Origin: Bryobacterales bacterium
Lineage (GTDB): Bacteria; Acidobacteriota; Terriglobia; Bryobacterales; Bryobacteraceae
Assembly (NCBI GenBank): GCA_020851555.1
Contig: JADZCM010000030.1
Location: 1-58,622, forward strand
Reading direction: 5' to 3'
Length of the DNA stretch: 58,622 nucleotides
A program made the position numbers and the translations under genes. Below the pieces are notes generated by a model, which made no database searches, was not told where the DNA came from, and saw nothing but the letters and a program-made list of their open reading frames with translations. Of the stretch, positions 11,951-21,295 are shown piece after piece (position 1 is the first letter of the stretch; the number at the start of each line of letters is the position of its first letter).

Positions 11951-13738
11951 CTATCGGTATACCGAGGTGAAGGAGTAGTTGTAGGAACTGTCCAGCGTGA
12001 AGATGTCAATCCCCGGCACGGGCGCCCGCACGGCCTTGCTGATTGAGCTCAAGCCCAGGCTCCCGGGCATCGTGAAACTGAAGCCCCCGGCGGAAATCGC
12101 CGCGCTGGCGGGCAGTTGTTGCAGGACCGATGCCGGGACCGTGAAACGGCCCGCGGTGTTGTTCTCGTAACACTGGAAAGCCGCGCCGGTCAATTTACCC
12201 GACTGGTCGGCGACGTAACTGGACCCGTTGATGAACACCAGGGTGTCAGGATCGCCGCCCGTCCAGGTGACGGTGAGGCCCGATGCACGGTTGATGGTCG
12301 CATAGGCGCTGGTGTTGGTGACGACGAACTCCGCCGGAACCACCAGTGATCCAGTGAAGCTCCCCACCGCCGAAGACCCGGGTCCGGTGAAGGTGTAACG
12401 GCCGGAATCCATCCAATTGCCCGGAGTACCGGCGCCGGTCTTGGCGTAATAGACGAAATTGCCGACGGAATTGGTCGACCTGGGAACATTGCGCGCGCCA
12501 TTCGGCCCCGTAACGGTCAGAGGAGTTCCCGCGTCCAAAAACGTCCAGGAGAGGTTGGGGTAGGGATTGGTGATGTTCAGGGAGAAGATGTTACACACGC
12601 CCGGCGCCGGAATCTGGTATCCCGGAGGCGGAGAAGTGTTGGTCAGATATGGCGCGAGATCGGGGCCGGTTACCTTCGCGAATTCCGCGCCGGAGGTATC
12701 TTCCCTTGTGACCGTAACCGGGGTTCCGGGCGCGTCGAAGTCGGTGCTATAGCTGACTGTTCGCGAGATACTGAACGTGCCTGAACACATTTGGCCGGAT
12801 GCTATCCATTCATTGAGCTCAGCCTGAGTCGGCGTGCTCGTCGTGCCGGCATTCGCGCGCGGCGGACATGCGCCGCTGGCCGGAGGGGAAGCCGGGCAGG
12901 ACGTCGCGTCCGGCGCCGAGGTGGCAATCGTCACCAGGTTGCTCAGCGTGCCGCCGGCCCGGACCTGAATCGCGTTGTCGCACTTAAGCGCGACGTTGTT
13001 GGGTATGGTGAACGCGATCTGGTCCAGCCCGGGATAACCGTACGACCGTCCGGCGTAAATGGGGACGATCTCGACGCCGTTCAGCAGGACCCGTATCTGC
13101 CCGGCGGCGGTCTGGTCGCCGGAGGTCCCCGTGCCGGAATCCGACGCGACGTCGGCGCCCAGCCCGGTGCCCCACAGGTCCATGCGGTCGCCCGGGTGCG
13201 CCGGGCGCGTATCGAAAACGCCGATTTTGCCCATCACCGAATTGCGTTGCAGGATGAGCTTCCCCTCGAGGGTCGCTTGCGCGATACCGGAGCCGCTGGC
13301 ATCCGCCGTCACGATGCCGGGCTTGCGGGGTATCACCCTGGTACGGAACGGGGCGCTGACTGCCGCGCCGTTTTTGACGCGTACGTCGTACTCGCCCGGC
13401 GGCACGGTGGATGGTATAACGGCCGCGAGCTGGTTGACGCCCCCGAGGTTGTAGTCGTAGACCATCATCATCGGCAGTTCGGCCCCGCCTGCAACGGGCG
13501 TCAGGGAGATGCTCACGCCATTCAGGACGGGCGGGTATGGCAGCACTCCCGGCTGGAAAAATCCGGGGCCGCTCAATCCGGCGCCCTTGATAGCAAAAAC
13601 GGAACCCGGCGCCAGGTTGGAGGTCAGCGCTCCCGCGTCGAGGACTGCGGTGATGTTCGGAGTCTGAGCGAAAAGCGGCGCGGCCAATACCAGAGCCACA
13701 CCAAGCACAAGTTGCCTATATGGTTTTGGGGTCATCAT
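11951..13738 (-). CDS. secreted TIGR03437 (Solibacter-type) protein
   Basis: A 595-residue secreted protein. After a signal peptide (about 1-24, ending PLFAQ) comes a domain of roughly 220 residues with the hallmarks of TIGR03437: NLAPGSVFAIKGAGL, a YDYNLGGVNQLAAVIP segment, DLWGTGLG, and YPGLDQIAFTIPN. This domain is widely repeated in Candidatus Solibacter and relatives and usually sits at the C-terminus; here it is at the N-terminus. The remainder is Ser/Thr/Pro/Gly-rich and beta-structured with no catalytic motif recognised. Two adjacent ATGs (13738 and 13735) are equally likely starts; a clear ribosome site is not visible. Surface or extracellular binding is plausible but not shown. Confidence 0.75.
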   Translation of the reverse strand: MMTPKPYRQLVLGVALVLAAPLFAQTPNITAVLDAGALTSNLAPGSVFAIKGAGLSGPGFFQPGVLPYPPVLNGVSISLTPVAGGAELPMMMVYDYNLGGVNQLAAVIPSTVPPGEYDVRVKNGAAVSAPFRTRVIPRKPGIVTADASGSGIAQATLEGKLILQRNSVMGKIGVFDTRPAHPGDRMDLWGTGLGADVASDSGTGTSGDQTAAGQIRVLLNGVEIVPIYAGRSYGYPGLDQIAFTIPNNVALKCDNAIQVRAGGTLSNLVTIATSAPDATSCPASPPASGACPPRANAGTTSTPTQAELNEWIASGQMCSGTFSISRTVSYSTDFDAPGTPVTVTREDTSGAEFAKVTGPDLAPYLTNTSPPPGYQIPAPGVCNIFSLNITNPYPNLSWTFLDAGTPLTVTGPNGARNVPRSTNSVGNFVYYAKTGAGTPGNWMDSGRYTFTGPGSSAVGSFTGSLVVPAEFVVTNTSAYATINRASGLTVTWTGGDPDTLVFINGSSYVADQSGKLTGAAFQCYENNTAGRFTVPASVLQQLPASAAISAGGFSFTMPGSLGLSSISKAVRAPVPGIDIFTLDSSYNYSFTSVYR

Positions 13739-13915
13739 TGCTATACCAAGTGCAGCAGCCTCTGAGTTACCAGCAGAATACCACAAAGACCGTCTCACGG
13801 CCGGAAAAAATGGCCGAAGATCGTGTAAACTTCTGGCCCGTTAGGATAGACAGGGCCAGGGTCCCGTCGCGCTGCAACCCGCGGGGCGCGCCTCCCGGCC
13901 GGTCCAGCGGGCGTT

Positions 13916-15007
13916 TTAGCCCGCCGCCAGTTCGTCGTAGACCGCCAGCGTCCTTTCGGCCGTGCGCCGCCAGGTGAACCCGGCCGCGCGCTCGAACCCC
14001 GCGCGGACCAGCGACTCCCGCAGCGCGGAGTCCTCCACCGCGGCCTTCACTTTGGCCGCGATGTCGGCGGCATCCAGGGGATCGGCGTAGAGCGCCGCCC
14101 GGCCGCCCACCTCGGGGAGCGCCGAGGTCCGCGAGGTGACCACCGGCACGCCGTGGGCCATGGCCTCCAGCATGGGGAAACCGAAACCCTCCTCCAGCGA
14201 GGGATAGAGCAGCGCGCTGGCCGCCTGGTACAAGGAAACCAGCACGCAGCGGGGCACGTATCCAAGCCGTTTCACGCGATCTTCCAGCCCGCGGTTGCGA
14301 ATGGCCGCATGCACCCGTTCGCTCCCATACCCGTCGCCTCCCGCCAGCACCAGGCGGTACCTCTCCGGCAAGTGTTCCAGCGCCCGCAGCGAGCCGAGAA
14401 CGTTCTTCCGGTTATCCAGCACTCCCACCGAGAGCAGCATCTCGTTTCCCCGCCCCACCACCCGTTCGCGCTCGCGCAGGCGGGCTTCCGGGGAGAGCCG
14501 CTCGGCCGGCGGGTCGACGCCGCCCGGCGCCACGCGAATCCGGTCGCGGCCGACGCCGCAGTGCCGCATGACCTGGCCCGCCGTGTACTCCGAAAGGACC
14601 AGCACGCGGTCGGCGCGGTCCAGCGCTTCCCGCAACAGCCGGGAGAACTTCCGCTGGAATCCGGGCGTCGAGTACTCCGGGCCGGTGATCGGGAAGACGT
14701 CGTGGATGGTCACCACCTCCCGCTTGTATCGAAACGCCGGAGGGCGCTGCGCCAGGCTGTGGAAGATCCCGGTCCGCCAGGGCTGCCAAAACGTCACCGG
14801 CCGCTGGAAGAGTTGCACCGAGAAACGAGGATCCGCCGGCCGGAGGAATTCGCGCCTCCGGCGCAGCCGTGAGAACCGGTAGGCGAGCAGAAACCGGTGC
14901 GGGCTGCTGAGTCCGGCGAGCGATTCGATCAGCCGCCTGGAGTAGATGGCAATGCCCGTGGGGTAGGAATCGAATATGAAGCTGGCATCCAGGGCGATTC
15001 GCGCCAT
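13916..15007 (-). CDS. GT4-type glycosyltransferase family 1 protein
   Basis: A 363-residue glycosyltransferase of GT-B fold. The N-terminal domain starts MARIALDASF and contains the loop SYPTGIAIYSRRLI typical of mannosyl/rhamnosyl transferases; the C-terminal domain carries YPSLEEGFGFPMLEAM with the donor-binding E-x7-E motif of family GT4 and an AGGDGYGSE segment. It probably transfers a sugar from a nucleotide donor to a lipid or polysaccharide intermediate on the cytoplasmic side. The start was set at the MARIALD codon because an upstream start would run across the start of the divergent methyltransferase. The guanylyltransferase gene much further on could supply GDP-mannose, but they are not linked. 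Confidence 0.87.
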   Translation of the reverse strand: MARIALDASFIFDSYPTGIAIYSRRLIESLAGLSSPHRFLLAYRFSRLRRRREFLRPADPRFSVQLFQRPVTFWQPWRTGIFHSLAQRPPAFRYKREVVTIHDVFPITGPEYSTPGFQRKFSRLLREALDRADRVLVLSEYTAGQVMRHCGVGRDRIRVAPGGVDPPAERLSPEARLRERERVVGRGNEMLLSVGVLDNRKNVLGSLRALEHLPERYRLVLAGGDGYGSERVHAAIRNRGLEDRVKRLGYVPRCVLVSLYQAASALLYPSLEEGFGFPMLEAMAHGVPVVTSRTSALPEVGGRAALYADPLDAADIAAKVKAAVEDSALRESLVRAGFERAAGFTWRRTAERTLAVYDELAAG

Positions 15008-15068
15008 GTTCCGGTCCAGGGAGCAGCAGAATTGATGATAGCCTAAGAGAATACAATCTCCCCCGCAC

Positions 15069-15812
15069 ATGAGTTCGGCTTCACCGGCGCCATCGATCAT
15101 CCAGAGAGCGGTTCTAGACCGGCTGCCGTCGCTGCGCTTGCCCGAGGGCGCGCGCGTGCTGGACGCTCCCTGCGGCGAGGGCGCTCTGGCGCTCGCCCTG
15201 TCCGCGGCAGGCTACGACGTGCAGGCCGCCGATATGGATCCCGCGGCTGCCGCCCGTCTCCAAGGCCGGTTCCACATGGTGGACCTGAACGGGAAACTGC
15301 CGTGGCCCGACGCCAGCTTCGATGCTTTCTTCTGCGTCGAGGGCATCGAACACCTGGAAAACCGGTTCCTCTTTCTGCGCGAGGCGGGGCGCGTTCTTCG
15401 CCCGGGCGGCAAGCTGGTCCTGACCACGCCGAACATCGTGGCGCTGCGGTCGCGCGTGCGCTTCTTCGCCAGCGGGTTCTATCATCGCGACAGCCGCCCG
15501 CTCAACGAGACCGGGCGCCGGCCGCTCCACCACATCGGGCTGGCCACCTTCTCGGAGTTGCGCTACGCCATCCACACTTCCGGCTTTTCGCTGGCGGAAG
15601 TCGCCGCGACGCACGCCAAGCCGGTGAGCCGGCTTTACGCCGTCCTGGCGCCCTGGATGTACCTCTACACGCTGGTTGCCTTCCGCAAAGAGAAGGACAC
15701 GGCCCAGCGGGCGCGGAACAGGACCATCCGCCGGACCCTGTTCACCCGCGCGCTTCTGTTCGGCGAGAACTTGCTGTTGGTGGCGGTATCCCAGAACGTA
15801 AATAAGGAGTGA
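15069..15812 (+). CDS. class I SAM-dependent methyltransferase
   Basis: A 247-residue methyltransferase of the Methyltransf_11 type. The SAM-binding motif I is VLDAPCGEGALALAL (about 30-44), an acidic residue of motif II follows (ADMDPAAA), and motif III reads RVLRPGGKLVLTTPN (about 113-127). The C-terminal half has basic and hydrophobic stretches (APWMYLYTLVAF), suggesting a membrane-proximal or lipid-linked substrate. It diverges from the glycosyltransferase, which hints at a cell-surface glycan substrate, and is followed 6 bp later by the dehydrogenase gene whose ribosome site overlaps its stop. Confidence 0.82.
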   Translation: MSSASPAPSIIQRAVLDRLPSLRLPEGARVLDAPCGEGALALALSAAGYDVQAADMDPAAAARLQGRFHMVDLNGKLPWPDASFDAFFCVEGIEHLENRFLFLREAGRVLRPGGKLVLTTPNIVALRSRVRFFASGFYHRDSRPLNETGRRPLHHIGLATFSELRYAIHTSGFSLAEVAATHAKPVSRLYAVLAPWMYLYTLVAFRKEKDTAQRARNRTIRRTLFTRALLFGENLLLVAVSQNVNKE

Positions 15813-15818
15813 GACAGA

Positions 15819-16715
15819 GTGCCGTTTAAAATCGGATTCATCGGCCTGGGCGTCATGGGCAAGCCCATGGCGAAGAACCTTCTACGGGTCCATCACGAAC
15901 TGGTGGTTTACAATCCTTCCCCTGGGCCGGTGGAGGAACTGGTGAAGGCCGGCGCCCAACGCGGCGCCTCTCCCAGGGACGTGGCCGCGCGCGCGGACAT
16001 CATCATTACGATGCTGCCGGACGGCCCGGAGGTCGAGCAGGTGATCCTCGGGCCGGGCGGGGTTCTGGAAGGCGCGCGGCCCGGCGCGCTGGTCATCGAC
16101 ATGAGCTCGATCAGCCCGACCGTGGCGCGGAAGGTCGGCGCGGCCTGTGAGGCCAAGGAAGTGCATTTCCTGGATGCGCCGGTGAGCGGCGGGGAACCCC
16201 GGGCGATCCACGGCACGCTGGCCATCATGGCCGGCGGGCGCAAGGAGGATTTCGACAGGGCGGAGCCCGTGCTGAAGGCGATGGGCTCCTACTTAACCCT
16301 CGCCGGTCCGGTGGGCGCGGGCAACCTCACCAAACTGGCCAACCAGATCATGGTGGCGGCGAACATCGCGGCGATGGGCGAGGCGCTGGTACTGGCCACC
16401 AAGGCCGGTTTGGATCCGGAGATCGTCTTCGAAGCAGTCAAAGGGGGGCTGGCCGGCAGCAGCGTGCTCAACTTCAAGGCGCCCATGGTGATCGCTCGCA
16501 ACTTCAAGCCCGGCTTCAGGATTCGCCTCCACCACAAGGATCTCCGGAATGCGCTACAGGCGGCCGAGTCGATGGGCATCGAACTGCCGCTGACCAGCCT
16601 GGTGCAGCGGATGCTGGCTTCCTTGCTCGCCGAGGGCAAGGGTGACCTGGACCACTCGGCGATCGTACAATACCTGGAGCAGAGAGCCGAGGTGGAAGTG
16701 AAGCGGCCCGGCTGA
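15819..16715 (+). CDS. NAD(P)-dependent beta-hydroxyacid dehydrogenase (GlxR/MmsB family)
   Basis: A 298-residue oxidoreductase of the 3-hydroxyisobutyrate dehydrogenase/tartronate semialdehyde reductase family. The Rossmann motif is GFIGLGVMGKPM (6-17), the substrate-binding motif DAPVSGGEPRA spans 119-129, and the catalytic lysine is Lys172 in NLTKLANQ. The sequence resembles 2-hydroxy-3-oxopropionate reductases most, but the family cannot be split safely by eye. It starts with GTG; AAGGAG overlapping the upstream stop supports this. It is part of a tight plus-strand run through to the rhamnose isomerase gene. Confidence 0.88.
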   Translation: MPFKIGFIGLGVMGKPMAKNLLRVHHELVVYNPSPGPVEELVKAGAQRGASPRDVAARADIIITMLPDGPEVEQVILGPGGVLEGARPGALVIDMSSISPTVARKVGAACEAKEVHFLDAPVSGGEPRAIHGTLAIMAGGRKEDFDRAEPVLKAMGSYLTLAGPVGAGNLTKLANQIMVAANIAAMGEALVLATKAGLDPEIVFEAVKGGLAGSSVLNFKAPMVIARNFKPGFRIRLHHKDLRNALQAAESMGIELPLTSLVQRMLASLLAEGKGDLDHSAIVQYLEQRAEVEVKRPG

Positions 16716-16731
16716 CAGGAGGCAGCAGCGG

Positions 16732-17079
16732 ATGGCGCTCCAGATCGAACAAAGGGACGTCCGGCCGGGAGTGACCGTGATCGCCCTGACCGGGCGGGTC
16801 ATGTTGGGCGGGGAGGGCGCCCGGATTGAGAGCCTGGTTGAGAAGGGCCTGAAGGAAGGCCGCCGGCATTTCATTTTTGACCTGGCCGGCGTAACGCACA
16901 TCGACAGCACGGGGCTCGGACGGTTTATTTCAGGGCTGAACAAGGCCCGCGGGGCGGGTGGCAGCCTGCGCATGGCCGCGGCCGCCGGCCAGGTTCGGGA
17001 CGCCTTCCACGTGACGCGGCTCGACACGGTCTTCAAGTTCTACGACAACGTCGAGGCCGCTCTCGAGGGCCTGGGCTGA
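16732..17079 (+). CDS. STAS-domain anti-sigma factor antagonist
   Basis: A 115-residue single STAS domain of the SpoIIAA/RsbV type. The phosphorylation loop is IDSTGLG with Ser59 as the likely target; strand-helix spacing matches the family throughout. Such proteins bind a kinase-type anti-sigma factor when unphosphorylated and so release a sigma factor. No RsbW-like kinase or phosphatase is adjacent, so the partner is elsewhere. A strong ribosome site (CAGGAGG) precedes the ATG. It sits inside a metabolic run, 16 bp after the dehydrogenase and 5 bp before the ferredoxin. Confidence 0.85.
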   Translation: MALQIEQRDVRPGVTVIALTGRVMLGGEGARIESLVEKGLKEGRRHFIFDLAGVTHIDSTGLGRFISGLNKARGAGGSLRMAAAAGQVRDAFHVTRLDTVFKFYDNVEAALEGLG

Positions 17080-17084
17080 GGGCC

Positions 17085-17417
17085 GTGCCGAAGGTCACCT
17101 TTCTGCCCGCCGGCCGGACCGTGGACTTCGAATCCGGATCGTTGCCCTTCCTGGGGCACGGCAAGCCCGGATCTCTGCTGGATGTGGCCCTGCACTTCGA
17201 CGTGGACCTGGAGCACGCCTGCGGAGGCAACTGCGCGTGTACAACCTGCCACGTGATTGTGAAGGAGGGCGAGGAGAACCTCTCGTCCATGGAGGACGAC
17301 GAAGCCGACCGGCTGGAGATGGCCGCCGGGTTGACGCTGCACTCCCGGCTGGCCTGCCAGGCCGTGGTGTACGGGGATGTGGTCGTGGAGATCCCCGATT
17401 GGAACCGGAACTACTGA
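17085..17417 (+). CDS. adrenodoxin-type 2Fe-2S ferredoxin
   Basis: A 110-residue electron carrier of the vertebrate-type (adrenodoxin/Fdx) class. Cluster cysteines are Cys46, Cys52, Cys55 and Cys91 in the C-x5-C-x2-C...C arrangement, within HACGGNCACTTCHV. An additional Cys50 lies inside the loop. The segment EEDNL-like SMEDDEADRLEMA and LTLHSRLACQ match the family. These proteins feed electrons to iron-sulfur assembly or P450-type enzymes, but no isc genes or obvious redox partner are adjacent. It starts with GTG only 5 bp after the STAS gene, suggesting translational coupling. Confidence 0.9.
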   Translation: MPKVTFLPAGRTVDFESGSLPFLGHGKPGSLLDVALHFDVDLEHACGGNCACTTCHVIVKEGEENLSSMEDDEADRLEMAAGLTLHSRLACQAVVYGDVVVEIPDWNRNY

Positions 17418-17432
17418 ACCTGAGGACAAACC

Positions 17433-18695
17433 ATGCCCGATACTCAGATTGAACAGGCGTACTCTCTGGCGAAGGATCGATACGCCCGGCTCGGCGTCGA
17501 CACGGACGCCGCACTGGACCGGCTCTCCGCCATTCCCATCTCGCTTCACTGCTGGCAAGGCGACGACGTCGGCGGCTTTGAGTCCGCCGGCCAGGAACTG
17601 GGAGGCGGCCTCGCCGTTACGGGCAACTATCCCGGAAAGGCCCGCACGCCCGATGAATTGCGAGCGGACGTCGAAAAGGCCCTGTCCCTCATACCGGGAA
17701 AGCACCGGCTCAACCTCCACGCTTTCTACGCCGAGACCGGCGGCAGGAAGGTGGAGCGCACGGATCTGCGTCCCGAGCACTTCTCCACCTGGATTTCCTG
17801 GGCCAAACACCACGGCCTGGGAATGGACTTCAACCCCACCTACTTCTCGCACCCCAAGGCCGCCGACGGCATGACCCTGGGGCACCCGGACCCCGCCATA
17901 CGCCGTTTCTGGATCGACCACGGAATCGCCTGCCGGAAGATCGGCGCCGCCATGGGGCGGGAACTCGGCACGCCCTGCGTCACCAACGTCTGGATCCCGG
18001 ACGGGATCAAAGACGTCCCGGTGGACCGCAAGGGGCCGAGGTTGCGCCTTCTCGAATCTCTCGACGCGACCTTCGCCGAGCCGATCGACCCGAAGCACAA
18101 CCTGGATGCCGTGGAGTGCAAGCTGTTCGGAATCGGCTCGGAGAGCTACGTAACCGGCTCCCACGAGTTCTACCTGGGCTACGCCGTAAGCCGCCGGAAG
18201 CTGCTGTGCCTGGATGCCGGGCATTTCCATCCCACCGAGGTCATCTCGGACAAGATCTCGTCGGTGCTGATGTGGGTGCCGGAACTGCTGTTGCACGTCA
18301 GCCGCGGCATTCGCTGGGACAGCGACCACGTCGTGATTCTGAACGATGAGCTGCAAGCCATCGCCCAGGAACTGGTCCGCGGCGACTTCCTGGGCCGGGT
18401 TCACATCGGACTGGATTTCTTCGATGCCAGCATCAACCGGGTCGCCGCCTGGGCGGTGGGTACGCGCGCCATGCTCAAGGCGCTGCTGATGGCGCTGATC
18501 GAGCCTATAGGCCGTCTTCGGCAGGTCGAGGCCGAGGGCGATTTCACGTCCCGGCTGGCGTTGCTGGAAGAGGCGAAGGGTCTCCCGTGGGCGGCAGTGT
18601 GGGACTACTACTGCCTGGCCAAGGCAGTCCCCGCCGGGGCCGCCTGGCTGGACGAAGTGAAGCGCTACGAGCGCGACGTCTTATCCAAGCGGTAA
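17433..18695 (+). CDS. rhaA: L-rhamnose isomerase
   Basis: A 420-residue enzyme converting L-rhamnose to L-rhamnulose, close in length to Escherichia coli RhaA (419). Recognisable segments include [15 protein letters not shown] near the N-terminus, [10 protein letters not shown], the metal-site regions [14 protein letters not shown] and [11 protein letters not shown], and [25 protein letters not shown] precedes the ATG. It closes the five-gene run. Neither rhamnulokinase, rhamnulose-phosphate aldolase, transporter nor AraC-type regulator is adjacent, so the rest of the rhamnose pathway must lie elsewhere. Confidence 0.95.
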   Translation: MPDTQIEQAYSLAKDRYARLGVDTDAALDRLSAIPISLHCWQGDDVGGFESAGQELGGGLAVTGNYPGKARTPDELRADVEKALSLIPGKHRLNLHAFYAETGGRKVERTDLRPEHFSTWISWAKHHGLGMDFNPTYFSHPKAADGMTLGHPDPAIRRFWIDHGIACRKIGAAMGRELGTPCVTNVWIPDGIKDVPVDRKGPRLRLLESLDATFAEPIDPKHNLDAVECKLFGIGSESYVTGSHEFYLGYAVSRRKLLCLDAGHFHPTEVISDKISSVLMWVPELLLHVSRGIRWDSDHVVILNDELQAIAQELVRGDFLGRVHIGLDFFDASINRVAAWAVGTRAMLKALLMALIEPIGRLRQVEAEGDFTSRLALLEEAKGLPWAAVWDYYCLAKAVPAGAAWLDEVKRYERDVLSKR

Positions 18696-18801
18696 GCACA
18701 GGGCAGGCTTTCAAAGCCGGCCGGAGCAGGCGGCCGGGCGCCGCCATGAGCGGGCCGGAAGGCGGCGCACGCCCGGCACGCTGCCCTGATAGCATCGAAC
18801 T

Positions 18802-20079
18802 ATGCACGACTTGTCCTTTTTCCGCGCCAATCTGGACGCTATCGCGAGGCGGTTGGCCGGCCGCGGGTTCACTCTCAACGTTGAGGAGATTCGTGAACTG
18901 GATCAGCGCCGGCGGGCGGCGGTGACCGAGACGGAAACGTTGAAGGCACAGCGCAACGCTGCCAGCGGTGAAATCAGCAATCTGCGCAAGCAGGGGGTGG
19001 ACACCGCGGCCGAGCAGCAGAAGGTGCGCGAAATCGGCGGCCGGGTCGCGGCGCTCGACGGGCAGGTCAAGGAACTCGATGAACAGTTCCGCGAGATGCT
19101 GGCGGGCATCCCCAACGTCCCGCACGAAACGGTTCCTGCCGGCTCGACTCCCGAGGACAACGTCGAAGTGCGCCGCTGGGGCCAGCCGCGCCCGTTCGAC
19201 TTCGAGCCCAAGGCGCACTGGGACCTCGGGCCGGAGCTGGGCATTCTGGATTTCGAGCGGGCCGCCAAGATCACCGGCGCGCGCTTTGCCGTCTACTGGG
19301 ACATGGGCGCGAAGCTGGAACGGGCGCTCATCAACTTCATGCTGGACGTCCACACCCGCGAACACGGCTACACCGAGGTTCTGCCGCCCTTCATGATCAA
19401 TTCGGCCAGCCTGTTCGGCACCGGCCAGTTGCCCAAGTTCGCCGATGACCTGTTCAAGTGCGAACGCTACGACTTCTGGCTGGCGCCGACCGCCGAAGTG
19501 CCGGTGACCAATCTGTTTCGCGACGAGACGCTCGACGCGGACCGCCTGCCGGTCAAGCTGTGCGCTTATACGCCGTGTTTCCGAAGCGAGGCCGGATCGT
19601 ACGGCAAAGACGTGCGGGGGATCATCCGGCAGCACCAGTTTCAGAAGGTGGAACTGGTGAAGTTTACGCGGCCGGAGCAGAGCTACGACGAACTGGAGAA
19701 GCTCACCGCCGACGCCGAGGACATCTTGAAGCGCCTGGAGTTGCCTTTCAGGACGGTCGCGCTTTGCACCGGAGATTTGGGATTCTCCTCCGCCAAGACG
19801 TACGACATCGAGGTCTGGCTGCCGGGGCTGAACGGTTACAAGGAAATCTCGTCCTGCTCCAACTTCGAGGCGTTCCAGGCGCGGCGGGCCTCCATCCGCT
19901 GCAAGTCCGCCAGGGGCAGATCCGAGTTCGCGCACACGTTGAACGGCAGCGGCCTGGCGGTGGGCCGCACCTGGCTCGCCATCGTCGAGAACTATCAGCA
20001 GAAGGACGGCTCGGTAGTGGTCCCCGCCGCCCTGCGCCCCTACCTCAACGCCGAAGTGCTTGCCAAACGAGATACCTGA
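18802..20079 (+). CDS. serS: seryl-tRNA synthetase
   Basis: A 425-residue class II aminoacyl-tRNA synthetase charging tRNA-Ser. The N-terminal coiled-coil arm that grips the tRNA long variable arm spans about 1-105 with heptad-rich Glu/Lys/Gln. The catalytic core carries motif 2 ([20 protein letters not shown], about 258-277) and motif 3 ([18 protein letters not shown], about 378-395), plus [13 protein letters not shown], the serine-site loop. Length is normal. It is followed after 72 bp by the polyprenyl synthase gene, which seems to have its own promoter. Confidence 0.97.
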   Translation: MHDLSFFRANLDAIARRLAGRGFTLNVEEIRELDQRRRAAVTETETLKAQRNAASGEISNLRKQGVDTAAEQQKVREIGGRVAALDGQVKELDEQFREMLAGIPNVPHETVPAGSTPEDNVEVRRWGQPRPFDFEPKAHWDLGPELGILDFERAAKITGARFAVYWDMGAKLERALINFMLDVHTREHGYTEVLPPFMINSASLFGTGQLPKFADDLFKCERYDFWLAPTAEVPVTNLFRDETLDADRLPVKLCAYTPCFRSEAGSYGKDVRGIIRQHQFQKVELVKFTRPEQSYDELEKLTADAEDILKRLELPFRTVALCTGDLGFSSAKTYDIEVWLPGLNGYKEISSCSNFEAFQARRASIRCKSARGRSEFAHTLNGSGLAVGRTWLAIVENYQQKDGSVVVPAALRPYLNAEVLAKRDT

Positions 20080-20099
20080 CACCGTGGGGCGCCGTCCGT

Positions 20100-20129
20100 T
20101 TGCCAGAGGTCGCGGGCAACGGGTACACT
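20100..20129 (+). promoter_or_regulatory. candidate sigma70 promoter for polyprenyl synthase gene
   Basis: TTGCCA and TACACT are separated by 18 bp and end about 22 bases before the ATG in the serS-polyprenyl synthase gap. Confidence 0.4.
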
Positions 20130-20151
20130 GTAAAGACTCGGGGGAGCCGGG

Positions 20152-21141
20152 ATGGCTGGCCAAGCATACATCGCCGCGGAATTGTTCGACCTGGTGCGCG
20201 AGGACTTGCAGAGGGTCGACGCGGAGATCAGCCTGCGGTCGGTCGCCTCGGTCGAGGCCATCACCACCATTTCCCGCTACCTGCAAGAAGGCGGCGGCAA
20301 GCGGCTCCGCCCGACGCTGCTGCTGCTGTCTTCCCGCCTGACCGGCGGGGGTGGAGACGCCGCCATCCGCATGGCGGCGGTGGTTGAGATGCTCCACATG
20401 GCCACGCTGGTCCACGACGACGTGATCGACGTGTCCCAGATCCGCCGGGGGCGTCCTTCCCCGAATGTCCTGTGGGGAAACCACACGGCGGTCCTGGCCG
20501 GAGACTGGCTCTACATGCAGGCCTTCCAGGCGGCCCTGGAGGAACGCGATTTCCGAATCCTCGATCTGCTGATCGGCCTCACCCAGATGATGGTGGAAGG
20601 GGAACTCCTCCAGCTCGAGCGCATCGGCTCGATGACCATCACGGAGGCCGACTACATGGACCTGGTGGACCGCAAAACCGCCAGCCTGTTTGCCGCGTGC
20701 GCCCGTCTCGGCGCCATCACCTCCGGCGCGCCGGAGGAGACCGAGACCAGTCTCGGCGGGTACGCCTGGAACCTCGGCATGGCGTTCCAGTTGGTGGACG
20801 ACGTTCTGGACTTCACGGCTCGCGAGACGGTTCTGGGCAAGCCCGTCGGTAGCGACCTGAGGGAGGGCAAAGTGACGCTTCCCCTTATCTATGCCCTGGA
20901 GCGGGCCGACGAGGCTGAAAGACGCCAGATCGAAACCGTTCTGCGGGACGGCAACTACGGGCGCGTGCCGTTCTCCGGAGTCCAGGCTATCGTCCGCCGG
21001 CACAACGGGATAGAGCAGGCCATACAGAGGGCCGAAGGGTTTACGCAGGAAGCCCGCGCAACGATCTCCCGCTTCTCGAGTTGCTCCTGCCAGCGGGCGC
21101 TGAACCGGTTGACCGACCTCGTGACCTGCCGCGATCATTAG
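20152..21141 (+). CDS. long-chain trans-polyprenyl diphosphate synthase
   Basis: A 329-residue isoprenyl diphosphate synthase that extends an allylic diphosphate with isopentenyl units, making the side chain of ubiquinone or menaquinone. The first aspartate-rich motif is LVHDDVIDVSQIRRGRP (Asp88 region) and the second is QLVDDVLDFT (about 217-221); GGGKRLRP near 45 is the IPP-binding loop. Residues before the first DDxxD are small, typical of long-chain (IspB/HepT-type) enzymes. The ATG follows GGGGGAG. Exact chain length cannot be read from sequence. Confidence 0.92.
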   Translation: MAGQAYIAAELFDLVREDLQRVDAEISLRSVASVEAITTISRYLQEGGGKRLRPTLLLLSSRLTGGGGDAAIRMAAVVEMLHMATLVHDDVIDVSQIRRGRPSPNVLWGNHTAVLAGDWLYMQAFQAALEERDFRILDLLIGLTQMMVEGELLQLERIGSMTITEADYMDLVDRKTASLFAACARLGAITSGAPEETETSLGGYAWNLGMAFQLVDDVLDFTARETVLGKPVGSDLREGKVTLPLIYALERADEAERRQIETVLRDGNYGRVPFSGVQAIVRRHNGIEQAIQRAEGFTQEARATISRFSSCSCQRALNRLTDLVTCRDH

Positions 21142-21156
21142 GCCGCCCGCCTTACA

Positions 21157-21170
21157 TTAACAAGTGTTAA
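21157..21170. promoter_or_regulatory. palindrome upstream of the carD-like promoter
   Basis: TTAACA-AG-TGTTAA is a perfect 6-bp-arm inverted repeat about 30 bases before the -35 element, in A/T-rich DNA unlike the surroundings. It could be an operator; no regulator can be assigned. Confidence 0.4.
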
Positions 21171-21200
21171 GCGTCGCGGTGGGTGTATACAATTTCCTCA

Positions 21201-21229
21201 TTGACTTCCCGAGGAATCGGACTTAAGAT
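21201..21229 (+). promoter_or_regulatory. strong sigma70 promoter for the CarD-like gene
   Basis: TTGACT and TAAGAT are separated by exactly 17 bp, followed by an A/T-rich start region. It lies about 67 bases before the chosen ATG and is the best consensus promoter seen in the window. Confidence 0.65.
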
Positions 21230-21295
21230 TCTTTTTCAACGATTGTTGGCCGCTTGCTGAGGTTGGAAAAACGTGTAATCGGAGGGTCCCGAGGC

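Noticed and set aside
12791..13765. 324-codon plus-strand frame across the TIGR03437 gene
   Set aside because: Arg/Gly-rich shadow of a real secreted protein gene.
18544..21138. 864-codon open frame on the minus strand across serS and the polyprenyl synthase gene
   Set aside because: It is antisense to two certain genes and has no recognisable domain.
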